Notes under the pieces: generated by a model
The model's database searches: none
What the model saw: only the letters and a program-made list of their open reading frames with translations
Told to the model about the DNA's origin: nothing
DNA from: Eupeodes corollae
Taxonomy: Eukaryota; Arthropoda; Insecta; Diptera; Syrphidae
Reading direction: 5' to 3'
Assembly (NCBI RefSeq): GCF_945859685.1
Contig: NC_079147.1
Span: 307,766,485-307,830,484, forward strand
Length of the DNA stretch: 64,000 nt
Shown here: positions 11,561 through 24,811 of the stretch, piece after piece
How the letters are laid out: the number at the start of each line of letters is the position of its first letter
Numbering within the stretch: the stretch's first letter is position 1
Position numbers and translations under genes: made by a program

Positions 11561-14500
11561 ATATAAACACTTTGAGTAATTAAATATAATATTTAATTGA
11601 AATCTAAACATTTTTTAACTCACCTGGATTGCTGCATTATTTTCAATTTTTGTTTGTATTTTTTACAAATTTAATACTAATTTACAACACTTAACCTTTT
11701 TTAAGACTACGGGAGCAAACGTTGCGATCATAAGCCAGAAATCATATTTAAATCATAACGCCAGAAGATTATCGTTGGAATCAAATAAATTGTATGTCAA
11801 TTTGAAAACAAATCATTTTTGATTTATTCTATTTCAAAACCACCGTTCAGAAGGTTAAGATGGAATATGTATTATTTAATTCAAATACATTTTCTTCTGC
11901 TGCTTTCTCACGTCTTTAAATTCAGAAATGTGTTTCAATACCAATCTTTCATAACATATCAACTTCCCAACCAAATTTTAAATGAGCTTATGGTATGAAA
12001 ACTGCATTTTCCAGTGGTAATAGGTTCATTACGCAAAGCTTGCTGCCATCTCTACGAACAATTTTTCTTACTCCAAAGTAAACAAACTAGTGAGTCTGAT
12101 AAAGAGTCGAAACCGAAAATTGATTAAGCTGAAAAAGCAAGCCTAAGGAGATTAAATGTTGAAAATCGAATTTTTCAAGACAAAGTTTTGAGTTAAAAAT
12201 TAATTTATGAAAATAGAAAAACAGGAGAAATATTTTTGATCCTTACTAATTCTTAGTAAAAACTGGTCAAAAAAATCAATGATAGAGTCAGTTAAGACAA
12301 ATTTTTATAAGAGTCTCTAAAAAGCCATTAATAACCTGATGAAAAGCCGCTTAAAATCAATGAGATGTCCATAAGAAGCCACACAGCAGTTAGTTCAACG
12401 AAAGACACACATTTCTTCAAGCTAAATCAATCAAATAAACTAGGAAAAAAAACACCACATATAACCAAAACCTACCCCCAAACGGAACAATAAAGGTATC
12501 TAAAGGCACCCCCCTGCCAAAAGAAAAAAAAAACAAAAAATAAATGCGACATTATCTCAACTTCTCACGACACATCTATAAAACTTCACATTCTCCAAAA
12601 AGCACAGCTTTTCCATACGAACATCGTCCCCACACTTCCCTCTCGCCATTTCAATACCAACAAATTTACTAGATCAATCTAATGCCAGTCATTAGTGGAA
12701 AGTGGTTTAGAAAACCCCAAAAAGCCACACTTAAGGTGAGTTTACGTTAATGTACCTCGCTCTGCATCCCCAAAATAGACTCCCTCTATAAAAACACATA
12801 CTTCTAGATAGGTTAGGTACGTAACGTTAACGTTTAGGTACTCGTATCCTACATCTCTATAATATTGAGATACTTTCTGCAGAATATAAAGGAAAATTAA
12901 TGAAAAGTACCGAACCACTCTTTGTAACGCCCCCACAGCATAATCCCACTTTACAGATAGAAAAAGAGAGTACCCGAATTCGAATCCTTGGGTGTGGCAT
13001 TGTACAAAGCAACGCCAGCGTATAGTAAAAACTTAATTTGCCAACAGTGATCGAAATTAATTGGAAATGTTAAGCTAGAGCAATAAATTCACCAAGGAAC
13101 ATTTAAAAGGAGGATTCCTTCCGATTTTAGTATCATCTCTATATTTTTTGTTGTTGCTTTCTTTTCCTTTTTTACTGTTGTTTTTGTGTTAGACATCGAG
13201 TATGTTGGAAGAAGGCTCCGGTTAAGGCGCGGGTGGCGGCGATAGGGTACAAATGTATACCGATTCAATTCGCTTCATAGGTATGTCTACGTACTGTTAA
13301 ATAGGACTATGAGTTCGAGTCTATGCAGAACCTCCTACTCCCGATCCTTTTTTTATTTTTTGTTCGTCTACACTCATATAGACCTTCTGGGTAGTGCTTT
13401 TCCGTCCCGATGGGAATTTGCTTTGGACCCGCAGGAGCAATCGGGCTATTTGTTTTGTTTTCGCTCGTTCGAGAGTAAACTAAGGCAGGAGCATCAGAAC
13501 ATTCAGAGATGGAGTCCCTTTAGGCGAATTTAAATAGTGTCATACGAAGGACCGAATTTTCTATTTCCTAAATTAAGGATAAATGTAGTGCCGTTCACCG
13601 ATTTGGGGGGATGAAAAACACCACACACAAACCCTTTCCTGCTAGAAAACAATTTGAAAAATAAAAAAGGAAAACTTAAATTTTTGAGGCATCAACATTG
13701 ATAGCTAATGTCCTAAGGGCATTATGTTAAGCCTCACTTTCGTTCGTTCTTTACGAGCGACTGACGACGTTCGTTGGTCGGTCGCGTCATCACCCAAATC
13801 GGCTTACCTCGAGGTTTTTTCTTATTTTTATAACCCCAAGATAAGGAAGCAACCTATATCCTTCCATCAAGCCTACCCTCTCCAACCTCCTCAACTCCCA
13901 CCCCATCACAATCTTAAGCGCCTTGCCTGCTTGCCATTACCATCAATACAAACAGCAATCGTTTTATGATCGTCTTTACTGCGTATAATCAGTGGAATCG
14001 TGTCATTATCCTTCATAAATTTCACCATAACGGTAGCTTTATTCTCTATGATGGCTGCGTGTATTCATCGCATTCGCGTTCCCATTCTCATTCACATTTG
14101 CACCACCGCCGCACCGCCCAGAAAGTTGTCAAAAAATATGTTGCAATATTCGTCGTCGTTGCGTTGGTTGTTGGTTATTTTATTTGGTGGACCGTTTAGG
14201 GAAGTGAGTCCTTAAATTATTTGCCTTTGGTATACCATAAAATTAATCCTGCATTTTCGACAGGACTCCAGAAGCGTCCTCATGGCTCCTAAGGACATAA
14301 AGACAAATACTACGTACGTCTATTATACTCTCCCATTTCTCATCGCCCGCCCGCCAGAGCGCATTGTTTGTTGTTAAAAGTCGTAAAAACGCTTTTATGG
14401 GTGTACGACGACGTACCCTACATGAGTATGATTTTATATACGGCAGAAGGATAGGTAGGTATACCGATGGGATGTGTGTGCTGAGTCCTGCTGGCGGAAT

Positions 14501-16950
14501 GCGTGACAGTTACTGACGATAGTGGACATAAAAGCTGGTTGTTGTATTCGTTTTCTGTCTTTCGTCCTTGTGTCAGTTATGTCCTTGTTACTTTTTCTTT
14601 TTTTCTTTGCACAACAACTGACTACTGGGACAGAGAGTTGAATGACTGAAAGTATCTGAGTGACGTATGATCGTAAATTATTATACGTAGGTTTATGTAT
14701 GGTACATATAGTGGTGTATAGAAACACTGACATTGATATCCTGCCAATGGTAATTAAAAGAAAACAAAAAATGAAATCGCCTGTTTTGGAAATTCTGTAC
14801 GTTGCCTATTTTTATTAAACTCGTTTTTGGGCTATAAAAATGTGTGCTTCTCACATATTGGCAGCTGTCCAAAAGGGAGATTCATCAGGCGTGGTTTTCA
14901 TGTCCTGTTTTTAGTTCAGATTTTACTTTATTTTATTTCTTTTACCAAATTGAAGGACTTCGAATTACTTACTATTTATATATGGACATGGACATGAGGT
15001 TGGTCATGATAAGAACATAACGACAACCATTGCAAATTAGCTGCTGAAAGATCAAATGATTTTTATTGGAAAAGTTATATGGACAAGATATTGATGTGAG
15101 TTGGAAAGGGAGCGATTGATGTACCAATAATAAGTTTTGATTTGGAAGTGAATCCTTGATTGCTTGGGACAGTTTTTCTCTTATGTCTTTCGTGTAGAAT
15201 AAAGTTTGTAGCTTTTGTGGAAGGAGTTATTTTGAAAGCAGATAAGGAAAAAGTTAATTTTATGTCTCAATTCTAATTTGTATTTTATATATAGGATATG
15301 GAAATAACTGAAGATAAAGATAATGGTTAAGAATCGGTACAGAGTAGTGTGGGGCTCTTACCTCACAAAGACCACCAGTTAATCAGGATCAATCCTTTTT
15401 AGAGAAAGTTTAAAACAGGGTGACTTATGTTATATTATTGGCATGAAATTTAACATATTCGACTTTTTTCAAAACTGATATGATTTATGGTATATGACCG
15501 TCAAGGCTGATTCGGCAAAAATCTTATCTAGAGGTCCAGTTTTTGGTGAGTTTTTTCAACATTTGTGACCTTGTATTGGCAAAAACGATGCTAATTTTGT
15601 TCTCCAAGTCGTTTCGTCTTGGGGCTTATCAGTTATACTATTAATTTCACATTTCCTTACCAAAAATACGCAATAGACCTTAAATTGTGCGATCTTGGAT
15701 CCCAATTCTCTGGTCCACAGCTATCGGTTGTTCAATTGAAAAGAGAAGAATTCAGTTGCCATGACTCTATAGCTATCGCTATTGACTGTATCGTTCTGCC
15801 CAGCATCGATTTTAAATCTGTATGGACCAATATTTCCAAAAACCCATGAAGCACACGAAACTATTAGTTTTTGTGGATTTAATTATGTCTCCGGAGGTTT
15901 ATCAACTATCAATTCTGCACAATTTAAAAGCGTTTTTCAGGTGTTAGGCTATATTAATGTTGAAGTGTCAAATCTAACCATGATGAATGATCTGAAAGCT
16001 GACATAATGGGAGCCGTTAAAATAGTTTTCGCAACTTAAAGTTTTATATAATTTTATTAAAATTTCTCAGAGAAATGTGGCCTTATTTCACTTTGTTAAA
16101 AAGCAATATGAATGCAAAGTACAATAAAGCTAATTTTTTAAAATTGACTTAATTTAAATTCACCTTACTTATGATAGGTTTGACATATTTCCAGTGGTTT
16201 TAAAAGGAGTTTATTACTAGTTCAAAGTTATTATGCTAACAGCATTTAAAAGCTTAATTTAGATAAATTATAATTATTAAGAATTGTCAATCTTTAGTTA
16301 GATTCTTAGAGAGAAACCGAGCAGAGTGTGCCTTTTCCGCAATATAAGAAGGCCCGATACTTGATGGATGGACCAACTCGACATCTTGTTCTTTTCAATC
16401 AATACCACTACAACCTGGAACCCAATTAAGAGTAACCTAGTAATTACAATACTTTGTCTTGATTTTGTTCGACCAATACTGCAGATGATGTAGCGGAATA
16501 ACCAGCCTTGACGTTTGGCTGGTTTTAGTTGTGGGTCAAACCGGATATGAGTATATTGCATGTTTCCCTAATTTTATAATAATTCAACTTGAGATACACT
16601 GGAGAATAGCTGAGAAGACTGGCAAAAAATTCGGAAAAGATGTCTGAACCTACTAAACGCATTCCACTTTGGTAAAGGCCGGTTACATCGAAGTCTTTCG
16701 TCAATATGCCAATATCTCAATCCCTTTTGCTTGAAAAGTGAATTGTACTAAAACTTATAAGAAAGTAAAAGCAATTAGTGTTCCACTGAAAAATTCAAGG
16801 GCTCTTTAGGATTGGAGAACCAATAATGGGAATCCTTTTTTATCTGAATGCTACTAAATTGTCTTGCGTTTGGTATTGACTTATGTAAAATACAGAGACG
16901 TCAACCATAATCTTTGCTTCCAAGCATTGCTTCATTACCCACTGAAATTA
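11561..16950. other. non-coding, no gene or transposon recognised
   Basis: Long A/T-rich interval with simple-sequence patches. Two adjoining short open frames at 15619-15849 and 15782-16039 overlap in different frames and have no motif I recognise; they could be a decayed coding segment of an unknown element. The first few hundred bases (11561-11850) may still belong to the BEL/Pao leader. Confidence 0.5.
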
Positions 16951-16959
16951 AAATTAAGC

Positions 16960-17012
16960 TTCGGGCTAACTTTAAAGTACAGAGATCCGTTCTTTAGCCG
17001 AAACCACGTTTT
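16960..17012 (+). pseudogene. tiny CR1-like 3' scrap
   Basis: AAAGTACAGAGATCCGTTCTTTAGCCG resembles the TVKYRDSFLSRT segment near the C-terminus of the CR1-like copy at 26690-26720. It is only about 50 bp, so the call is weak. It abuts the Helitron piece. Confidence 0.4.
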
Positions 17013-17039
17013 TTGATGTTCCTTTCTGGTAAGATTTTG

Positions 17040-17450
17040 TGATTTTGAAACTCGTGAGCAGGCTACACATAATTGTCAATGGGAAAAACAGTGTGAAAAA
17101 CAGTCAAATGTTATTGCGAATTCTGCTTTCAGAGGAAACTGCACTCTTTTAAACTGAAACGGCAAATTGGTTGGAATTATCGTAATGCGGGGAATTAAAA
17201 CAATTTTTCCTTTTGCCATTCCAGTCATGATTATAGCTGTTATAATATTTCGTCCTAGGTGAGTAATCTGTAGCTGTAACCATTACATAGCTTTGGTGTG
17301 TCAACATTTCTCATTAACAGGACTGGAACACCAACATTCAATTTCAACTTATGAGAAGACACCCCTGATAATTCCAAGAATTAAGAAACCCAATGCTGCA
17401 TGATGTTACTTCGTTCTTGTCCATAACGTTTTAAATCATTAAGTATTAAG
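17040..17450 (-). pseudogene. Helitron PIF1-like helicase C-terminus, degenerate
   Basis: On the minus strand, broken frames read as the end of a Rep/Helicase protein: LKLNVGVPVLLMRN, PKLCNGYSYRL, then LTGMAKG- and IIPTNLPFQFKR-like blocks, and finally CFSH.QLCVACSRVSKS, the terminal PIF1 motif that in active Helitrons follows INKSQGQ. Several stops and frameshifts. No Rep domain or Helitron 3' hairpin was identified. Confidence 0.75.
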
Positions 17451-17459
17451 GAAACAAAA

Positions 17460-17945
17460 TTTTACACGACAAATAATATATTTGCAGGATTTCTCTGTAA
17501 ATTGAATGCGTCCAACACCGACGTGTGCCCTCACGTGTGTTCCTATTGGGGTAGACCCACTCAGTGATGTTGTTTTCCCATAATACCAATTTTTTCCAAA
17601 TATTTGTCAAACCTTTGTTAATTTAGGAGTGAAAGCGATCAGTTCCCCGGAATGCGTTGTTTTTCCAAAGTCATAAGTAACTCAAATCCTTCCTTAAGTC
17701 TCAAACTATGTCCTTACCAAATTTCATTTAAATCTGTTTAGTAGTTTAGGCGTAGAAGCAATTGGCCCACCTGAATTTTCCCATGGGAATGCGTCATTTT
17801 CCAGGGTAAAAAGTAGCCTATGTTCTCGGGTATCAAAATATCTCCATACCAAATTTCATACAAATTGGTTCAGTAGTTTAGGCGTGATTGAGTAACAGGC
17901 AGACAGACAGAGTTACTTTCACATTTATAATATTAGTGTAAGTAT
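17460..17945 (+). repeat. dispersed repeat with two diverged internal units
   Basis: Two successive units of about 125-130 bp each end in TACCAAATTTCAT.(C/T)AAAT followed by AGTAGTTTAGGCGT (near 17695-17755 and 17835-17885). A preceding unit is vaguer. The segment ends with AGACAGACAGAGTTACTTTC and TTATAATATTAG, a tail I recall as very common in insect genomes in 3' ends of mobile elements. Assignment to a named family is not possible here. Confidence 0.6.
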
Positions 17946-17974
17946 AGATGTCGTATTCCTCAATAGCAGACAAC

Positions 17975-18115
17975 AAAAAGTTGGTTATCAAATGACCATA
18001 ACACTCCGAACTGACGGTGACAGTCGTTCTATCGTAGTTTTCGAAGAATTAAGGTCCAATCACACCTCCGGACCAAACAGCGCACCAAACAGTGATGCAA
18101 TGGCTTCTCTTCAAT
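17975..18115 (-). pseudogene. mariner-type transposase fragment
   Basis: Reverse-complement aligns closely with 40755-40870: both contain GGTTATCAAATGA/TCATTTGATAAC, AACTGACGGTGACAGTC and GGTCCGGAGGTGTGATTGGACC equivalents. It corresponds to the WYAVWSEGLIGPYF...VTISSERY section of the transposase. Only about 140 bp survive. Confidence 0.8.
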
Positions 18116-18139
18116 TACTTGAGCATGTTTAGAACCTCA

Positions 18140-18600
18140 AATTTCTTAATACAAATCGGTTACTGTGCCTACACCAGTTGGCTATCGTCCAAGGCATAGC
18201 TGTAACACAGCCCTAATAAATGTAGTAGAAGATATTAGACAATCGATAGATAGTGACAACATTGCTTTTCTCACATTATTAGATTTTTCTAAAGCATTTG
18301 ATACTGTGAACCATAGTATATGATGCAAACAACTTAAAGAGCAGTTCAAGTTCTCATCAATGTCAGAAATGCTGATTAACTCATAACCTTAAGGTATATC
18401 TCAAGCAGTTGCAGTTGGTGATTGTATTTCTGACTGCTTTCCTTTAAGCAGGGGTGTCCCACTTATAAACTGCTCCATTGATATGTATGCCGATGATGTC
18501 CAATTGCGGAAAAGTTGTAGAGAATGGAATAAGCGAACTAAATGATAATCTCAATCGAATTAATTATACTGGTCAGAAATAAATGGACTCTGCCTAAACA
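18140..18600 (+). pseudogene. non-LTR reverse transcriptase remnant, other family
   Basis: Broken frame with RT blocks: VGYRPRHSCNTALINVVEDIRQ (GFR.GHS.. type motif), FLTLLDFSKAFDTVNHS (catalytic Asp block, 18265-18315), LSRGVPL (near 18450) and MYADDVQL (catalytic YADD, 18485-18508). The motif style differs from the two other LINE families in the window. Large deletions have removed most of the palm between motifs; clade uncertain. Confidence 0.8.
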
Positions 18601-21600
18601 AAAAAAATAAATTAAATTAATTTAAATAATCTTTTGTTTATTTTCCAAATACTATTCATTTTAAATAACTGTTTTTTTTAATAACATTTTAGTTATTTTT
18701 TGAGTACGGTTTTTGAATTACATATGTATATCATTAAATAATTCACATTTCTCAAATTTTGCTTTGTTAAATCACTCCTTAAGTAGCACACGAATTTGAG
18801 TTTGTACTCGTATATAAAGATTGCGCGATAATGCATAGGCCTTACAATATCTGTAACCAATCTAGTCTGTGGCCAATCTAGTAGTTGGACGATTATGTAA
18901 GTAAACCATAATCTCATGTTAAACCACGATATGTGGCTGTGGCAGAATCATCATTTTTGTAGTAAATTTGAACGGTTTTTTGCGTTGTGCTATAGTTAAG
19001 CGATCCATTTCCGTAAATATCAGAATTAGAACTGAAACAAAAATTGGTTTAACAACATAGTATGACAGATGTAAAAACGAGAAATGGATTACCCGTTATA
19101 TGTATATGGAATATTCTTGATCTTATCTGGCTCGGAAAGTCTTCATTTTTTGGGTTAAGCCAAAAAAATAACATTCAAATGCTGGTCGCCAGCTGAAAAC
19201 TTAAAATTCTTACCATCAGACAAGACTAAGTAACAATATGAATATTTTTGTTTAGGTTTTTTGTGTTAACGCATTTCTTCCCAAAAATTTTCTCCTGAAC
19301 AGACGTTTAATTGAAGTCACCACAAATCATGATGACATCAATTGAATCAAAAAACAAATCCTTTCAAAATTGGACATTACACAAAAATGTGCCCATCACA
19401 TCCTGAGCCAGAAAAATGATCCTCCACTTTCTGCTGCTGCTTCCAGCTTCAGCTTCATACAAGATTTCCATGAATCGCGATAAAGTCTGTCTAGGCCGCT
19501 GCCCCAACCCCATTTCAGGATTCGTTATTCTCGACAAAAGTAAATGTTGTCATTTCACTCCATGAATAGGGAAAGAAATAAATATAGAAGGCAAAAGTCC
19601 ACATTTTGTTCTGTGTAGCTTCGTTTTTTTCCATTTTGCTAGAACTGCCAACAAGCGTAGAAGGATTAAACAAAAATAGAAGAAGACGGGATTGAAATAC
19701 AAAATAACAAGAATAAACCAAAGGATTGACACTAAAGGTATGTGTGTGCTGTATAATCTTGAGGAAGCCAAACATATCACAATGAGGAGCAGAGTATCCT
19801 TCTTTTGAAATACTTTTTTCCGTCTGTCTGGACGATGTCAAGAGCCCTTCCTTTTCTTCGCCAGTTTCTTTTTTTTTATTTTATTTTTTTTTCTGAAGCT
19901 TGTGTCTACTTGTTTTTAATTTTCCAATTCAAAACTTTCGTTTTCCTTTCATTTCTGTTAGATTTTTTTTATTTTGTTTGTTTATCCTGTCAATTCACTT
20001 TAAATGCGTGTCGGTGAGAAGGAAGGACACATTTCTAACTTTAAAAGCCCCAAAAGGAGACTGCAGAGTCAAAAAATATAAAAAACACCCCCGAACAAGT
20101 CAAATGACCAGTAAAAGGTAAGAAAAATAATACAACATAGACGATGTGGCGGAGGTGTTACAGGGTGTTGCCGTTATAATCAGGAAAAACTGAAAAAAAA
20201 TTCTAGCTTTCTATATGTATGTAGGTACGTTATGTATATCAGTGTGAAGAAGAGTCCTTTTTTTTCAATTTTTTTTTTTGTCCTTTTTTTGTCTACAAAG
20301 TCTTAATTTTTGTTTTCTCTTCCAACCTTTAGAGTTCCGTCCCGGTAGAATTGAATGGTCTTTGCCAGAGTTTATGTATAGAAGAAGTATTGTAGAAGCT
20401 TTCTCTACCTCGTTGTGTTGAATGAACCGAAAAATAATAATAATCCCCATGGAGTAGCAATGTGGTATGGCCGTCCTTCCGGTTTATTCGAAAAATTTTC
20501 AGAGGCTCCTTTTATATATGGGTATTCATATAGAAGCTTGAATACCTATAGCTGGCTAAAATTTGATGGAGAAAAATGGTTGCGGAAAAATTCTCTCTGT
20601 AAAACAAAAACCATGAAGAAAATTAAAATAAAGGACATCACCTCTCTACTCTAGGAGAAGGTACATATATACTTTTGGATCCAAAGGTAAGTTATTTTAT
20701 ACATCTATTTCTATAGGTATACAATTAGATAGAAGCTATGATGGAAGAAATTAGTTTCACGGCTTGTTTTTGGGAAAGCAACATTGAATTTTCAATTAAA
20801 AATGAGGATTCTCACCACAATATCGCATCCTTCTACCGTTTCGTTCTTCGAAGCTCCAAACGGCCTTTGCCTAGTCGAGCTAAGTTGAGTTGGGCTGGAT
20901 GATGGTCGACTGTTGGCGTTGGCGTTTGTATAAGAGACTGAGCCTGAAGTTCGTTGTTTTGGCAAATAAGGTGTTGAAAACTTAATGAGTGATTTTTCAT
21001 CATCATTTTGCTAAGATTTTAACAAATTTTGTTGAAAATCTCGTTTTCCCTCTGACCAAAAGAATGAGCATCCTTCCTTCCGGTCTATAATGAGTTCCTG
21101 GGAGTGAGCTTGATGCATAGAGCAAGGGATTTTGGAGTACTATCTATATGTATGCAGCTTTTATAGACATAGAAACTTATAATATATGCATTCCTTAATC
21201 AAGAGATTCATTGTACGTTAATATATGTGATGAAATTGTGTCTTTTAGAATAATAATATTTAAACAGTCGAAACTATCACAGTACCTGTCGAAGAAGATT
21301 CGTACTAGGTATTTGTGATAGGATTTATGTGCTTTTGAATATACTATCATTCTGTCTTTGAAACCGAATCAAGAATTAAATGGAATTTACATCCGGAAAT
21401 TTTTTTTCTTAAATCCGAATTCTTCTTTTCAGCCTTTCATTTGGTATGTTTCTGAAGAGACACTATACATCTTTGAAATATTTGCTGGAAGTCTCGTTTT
21501 AGCTTTTTGCAATAGTTTCCACTGATTAAAAGCGATAAAGTTCTCCGGCGTTAGTAAAATTCAATAAAGGACTTCGTCCTAAAAAGTTTTCCTCTAATAA

Positions 21601-22844
21601 CGCACGAATGCTGTCTGTTTCATTATCCATCGCATCAGAAAGGTCTTGAATTTGCTATTGCTTCTGTCTGAAATAACAGGCCTGTGATTCATTCAATTAT
21701 TAGTTTGGATTGTGTTTCATTGATTTAACCACTGGTTTTCAAATCAATAGAAAAATGATTACTTGCAGCTGGGATTAGATTTTTGTTCTTGCGTCTCTGA
21801 CTAGTGACGCGTTGTTTTCAATAATGATCTTTAACTCTTGGTCTTTAAAGTACGGTTTGCAATGTTTCAGTTACAAGGTAGCTCAATAATTTAAATATAT
21901 TGCTTTAGAGGAAATGTAGTCCTTGTAAGCCTTCTGTCCTCAAGTTGTTGGTGTTCGCATTCATATTCATATGGAGAAAATTTAGTTAACTGCTGTTATC
22001 TACTTTAAAAGAAACCTAATTACGGATCCCAGAGGCGTTCTAGAGCGATGAGAAGTGCACTATAATGAATTAATCAACGTTCGTCCACCGCAGAAAGAAC
22101 AACTTCATCATTTTAAGGAGATGATATTATGGTGCAGCCACAAACCATTGAAGAAGTCAAAAAGTCTTAAGGGGTCCCGATTTCAATTCAAGTAAAGGCA
22201 TCTAAATTGATATCCAATTCCACAAACATATTCAATGGAATCCGAAACGAGGAGGCAGGCTGGAAAGCTATGGTCCTTCTTGCAATCACTTATGTGTCCA
22301 AGAATTGGGGAATCAGTAAAATGTACCTTAACATCTTACCCGCATTAAAAACCAAAATCGTAGGCTTGAACCGGATCCGTGATGTTGACAGACCATACAC
22401 TCAGTAAGTGTAGCTTAACTGCATGAAGTTTTAAATATTAACCTGGGAAGTTTACATATGTCCAGTATTTTTGGGTGTTTTTCGTTAAAAGACAAGTTAT
22501 TTTTATAAGAACAAGAACAACAAAAAAGACTTAAATAAGGAAATTAAAATCCAAATTAAGTTTTCTAATGGACCTCTGTGAAGACAAAAAACCCAAGGCA
22601 CATGCAAAGAAGTAAAAAGCAACAATACAAGACTTAAACCACAAATACTGCAAACTGTATCTTCTTCAGAAATGGTAAATGCTATTAGAACAGAAACAGT
22701 TAGTGACTGAATGATATTTTAACAAAAGTATTACTGCATTTTCGTTTTAACTTTTGACTTGGAACTTAGTCTGGCCATTGATTTTATCCATCCTGAGAAG
22801 TTTGACCTATCTAAAAATGAAAAACCAACACTTGCTTTTTAGCT
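18601..22844. other. non-coding, no gene or transposon recognised
   Basis: A/T-rich with many T and A runs. A 66-codon frame at 22207-22407 has ordinary amino-acid composition but no motif I can assign; it may be a fragment of an unrecognised element. Confidence 0.55.
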
Positions 22845-23160
22845 CGAGCAATGCTACCGACTACATTACGATTTATCGAAGAAGGCAGGGATAGCAATAT
22901 TGAGCTGTCTCAATTATCCGTTTCTAAGTGCATACAAAAAATTATGTCTGCATTAGAAGCTAAACTTTGTCCGAAATGGATTAAGTCTAAGGCCAATGAA
23001 GATGAAAAAGGAAAAACCATAGAACATTTTTATCAAAAGTTCGGTTGCACTGAAGGTTCACACGTTGCTATCAAATCCCCATCAGCAGAAACAAAGCATT
23101 TATTTTACAATAAAAAAGGATTCTTTAGCTTGAACGTTTTAAGGCTTGGAATTAAATTAA
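22845..23160 (+). pseudogene. PIF/Harbinger transposase fragment
   Basis: The frame at 22851-23234 begins with a block of the LSQLSVSKCIQKIMSALE type and continues with a YQKFGCTEGSHVAIKSPS block and FYNKKGFFSLNV, matching the N-terminal catalytic part of HARBI1-like DDE transposases. The first catalytic position, normally Asp in a G.IDGTH motif, reads Glu. After about residue 105 the frame leaves the family and ends; the other catalytic residues are absent. A dead fragment. Confidence 0.8.
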
Positions 23161-23704
23161 ATTTCTCCTGGAAGATCTGTTTACTTTTTGTTACTTTTTT
23201 CCAAGTAGCACCGTCTTTAGAAGGAAATCCGTAGATATTCAGCTTCTCCGCCTCTAATCATCTGGATTCTCCTCTATCAAGTTAATGATAATCTCTTTTT
23301 GTCCTCGATAGGTCCAATTCAAAAGTCAAAATTTGTTTATTTTTCGAATAAACCTTCGATTGATTCGGTAAACTTTCGAAACGTCTCGGAATACTGTTTT
23401 GTCAAATTCGACTAACTTTCTATTGAAAGTTTGTCTCAATAACAAGCACCAATAGTCGTGAGTTCCGCGAACCCGAGAGACTATGTACATACACACTGTT
23501 TCTAACAGGCCAGCTGTTTCGGCACTTAGAGTATTAGAAAATTCCGATCCTGACTAGATTTATATTCACGGGTATAGATAGGTGCCTTTATTCTTTTCTC
23601 ATTATGGGCTCTCTATTTACATTAGGTATTACTTATCAACTTCTGCCACAATATTCTCCTAACACCAATTCTTTCTTCAATTTTTAGGTTTAAATTTTCC
23701 GGAT
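23161..23704. other. non-coding gap between transposon pieces
   Basis: Nothing recognised. It contains T and A runs next to the poly(T) that marks the 3' end of the minus-strand LINE. Confidence 0.5.
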
Positions 23705-23797
23705 ATCAGAAAACAATTAATTTTTTTTTTTTTTATAATTAGCAAACACTAAAAGGGGTTTTTATACCTTTAATATGCCAAAGACACAGTGTGAGCA

Positions 23798-24529
23798 TTA
23801 GGAAAAGAGGGAAGGGTTGGATAGGAGGTGTCGGTGTACGTTGGTTTTAAATTTCTGAACATTGCAATGACAGGGAAAGATAGAGCGTGGCAAGGCGTTC
23901 CACATTCGCGTAGTACGGCTAAAAAAAGAATGTCTGTACTTCATAGTACGTCCGAAGTGGGGCTCAAGGGTAAACTGATGGGCATTCCTAGAAGCGCGGG
24001 TATTACGGTTAATTTGTTTAAGGGGAGGAATGCAACTGGCTATTTCACTAGAGCATAGTCCGTTAAAATAACGGTAAAAAAGGGTGAGGCAAGAAACCTT
24101 GCGTCGATGTTCGAATGATGTAAACGAGTTGATGATGTTTATGTCACCAATCATTTTAAAAGCTCTTTTTTGAATACTGTCCAAGAGGCTTAAATAAGTT
24201 ACTGGAGCACCAGCCCAGAGATGAGAGTAATATTCAAGTTTCGGACGTATATAGGTTTTGTAGATTGTAGCCAGATCAGACGGAGAAAAAAATTTCTTGC
24301 AACGTCTCAAAAAACCTAGACATCTTGCGGCATTTTTGGCAACATCGCGTATGTGATCGCTCCACAAAAGGTGGTTGCTGATGCACATTCCGAGGATGTC
24401 AAGATTTTCTGTTTCGTTAATGCAAGTGCCACTCATAGATAGTGGCAAAGACGGTTTATCTCGCTTTAACGAAGCAAGACAGCATTGCGTTTTCGAAGCA
24501 TTAAATTCCACACGATTTTTCTGTTCCAC
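23798..24529 (-). pseudogene. CR1-like ORF2, RT thumb and C-terminal region
   Basis: 243-codon open frame starting inside the RT thumb (NRVEFNASKTQCC), then DILGMCISNHLLWSDHI, ARCLGFLRRCKKFFSPSDL, YIRPKLEYYSHLWAGAP and the C-terminal RTTRMWNALP block. The same C-terminal signature recurs in the plus-strand copies at 26430, 45220, 49790 and 51250, which defines the family. It begins after a deletion and is not a separate gene. Confidence 0.85.
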
Positions 24530-24811
24530 TGTTCGGTGAGATGAACCATGAGATTACCAGTGGACCTATTGCTACGAAAGCCGTATTGCCGGTCATTAAG
24601 AAGCTTCCGTTCCTCAAGATATTTCTTAAGCTGATAATTAATCAGCGTTTCCATCACCTTAGAATGAAGGGACGTTAGTGCTATCGGTTGGTAATTTGTG
24701 GGAGAAGAATATTCGCCTTTTTTGCAGTTGTCCAACTACTCGGAACGCGTCAAGAAGAATGTTGAGATCTTTAAGAACTCTCGCCACAGTTCGAGTACGA
24801 AAAAAGATTGG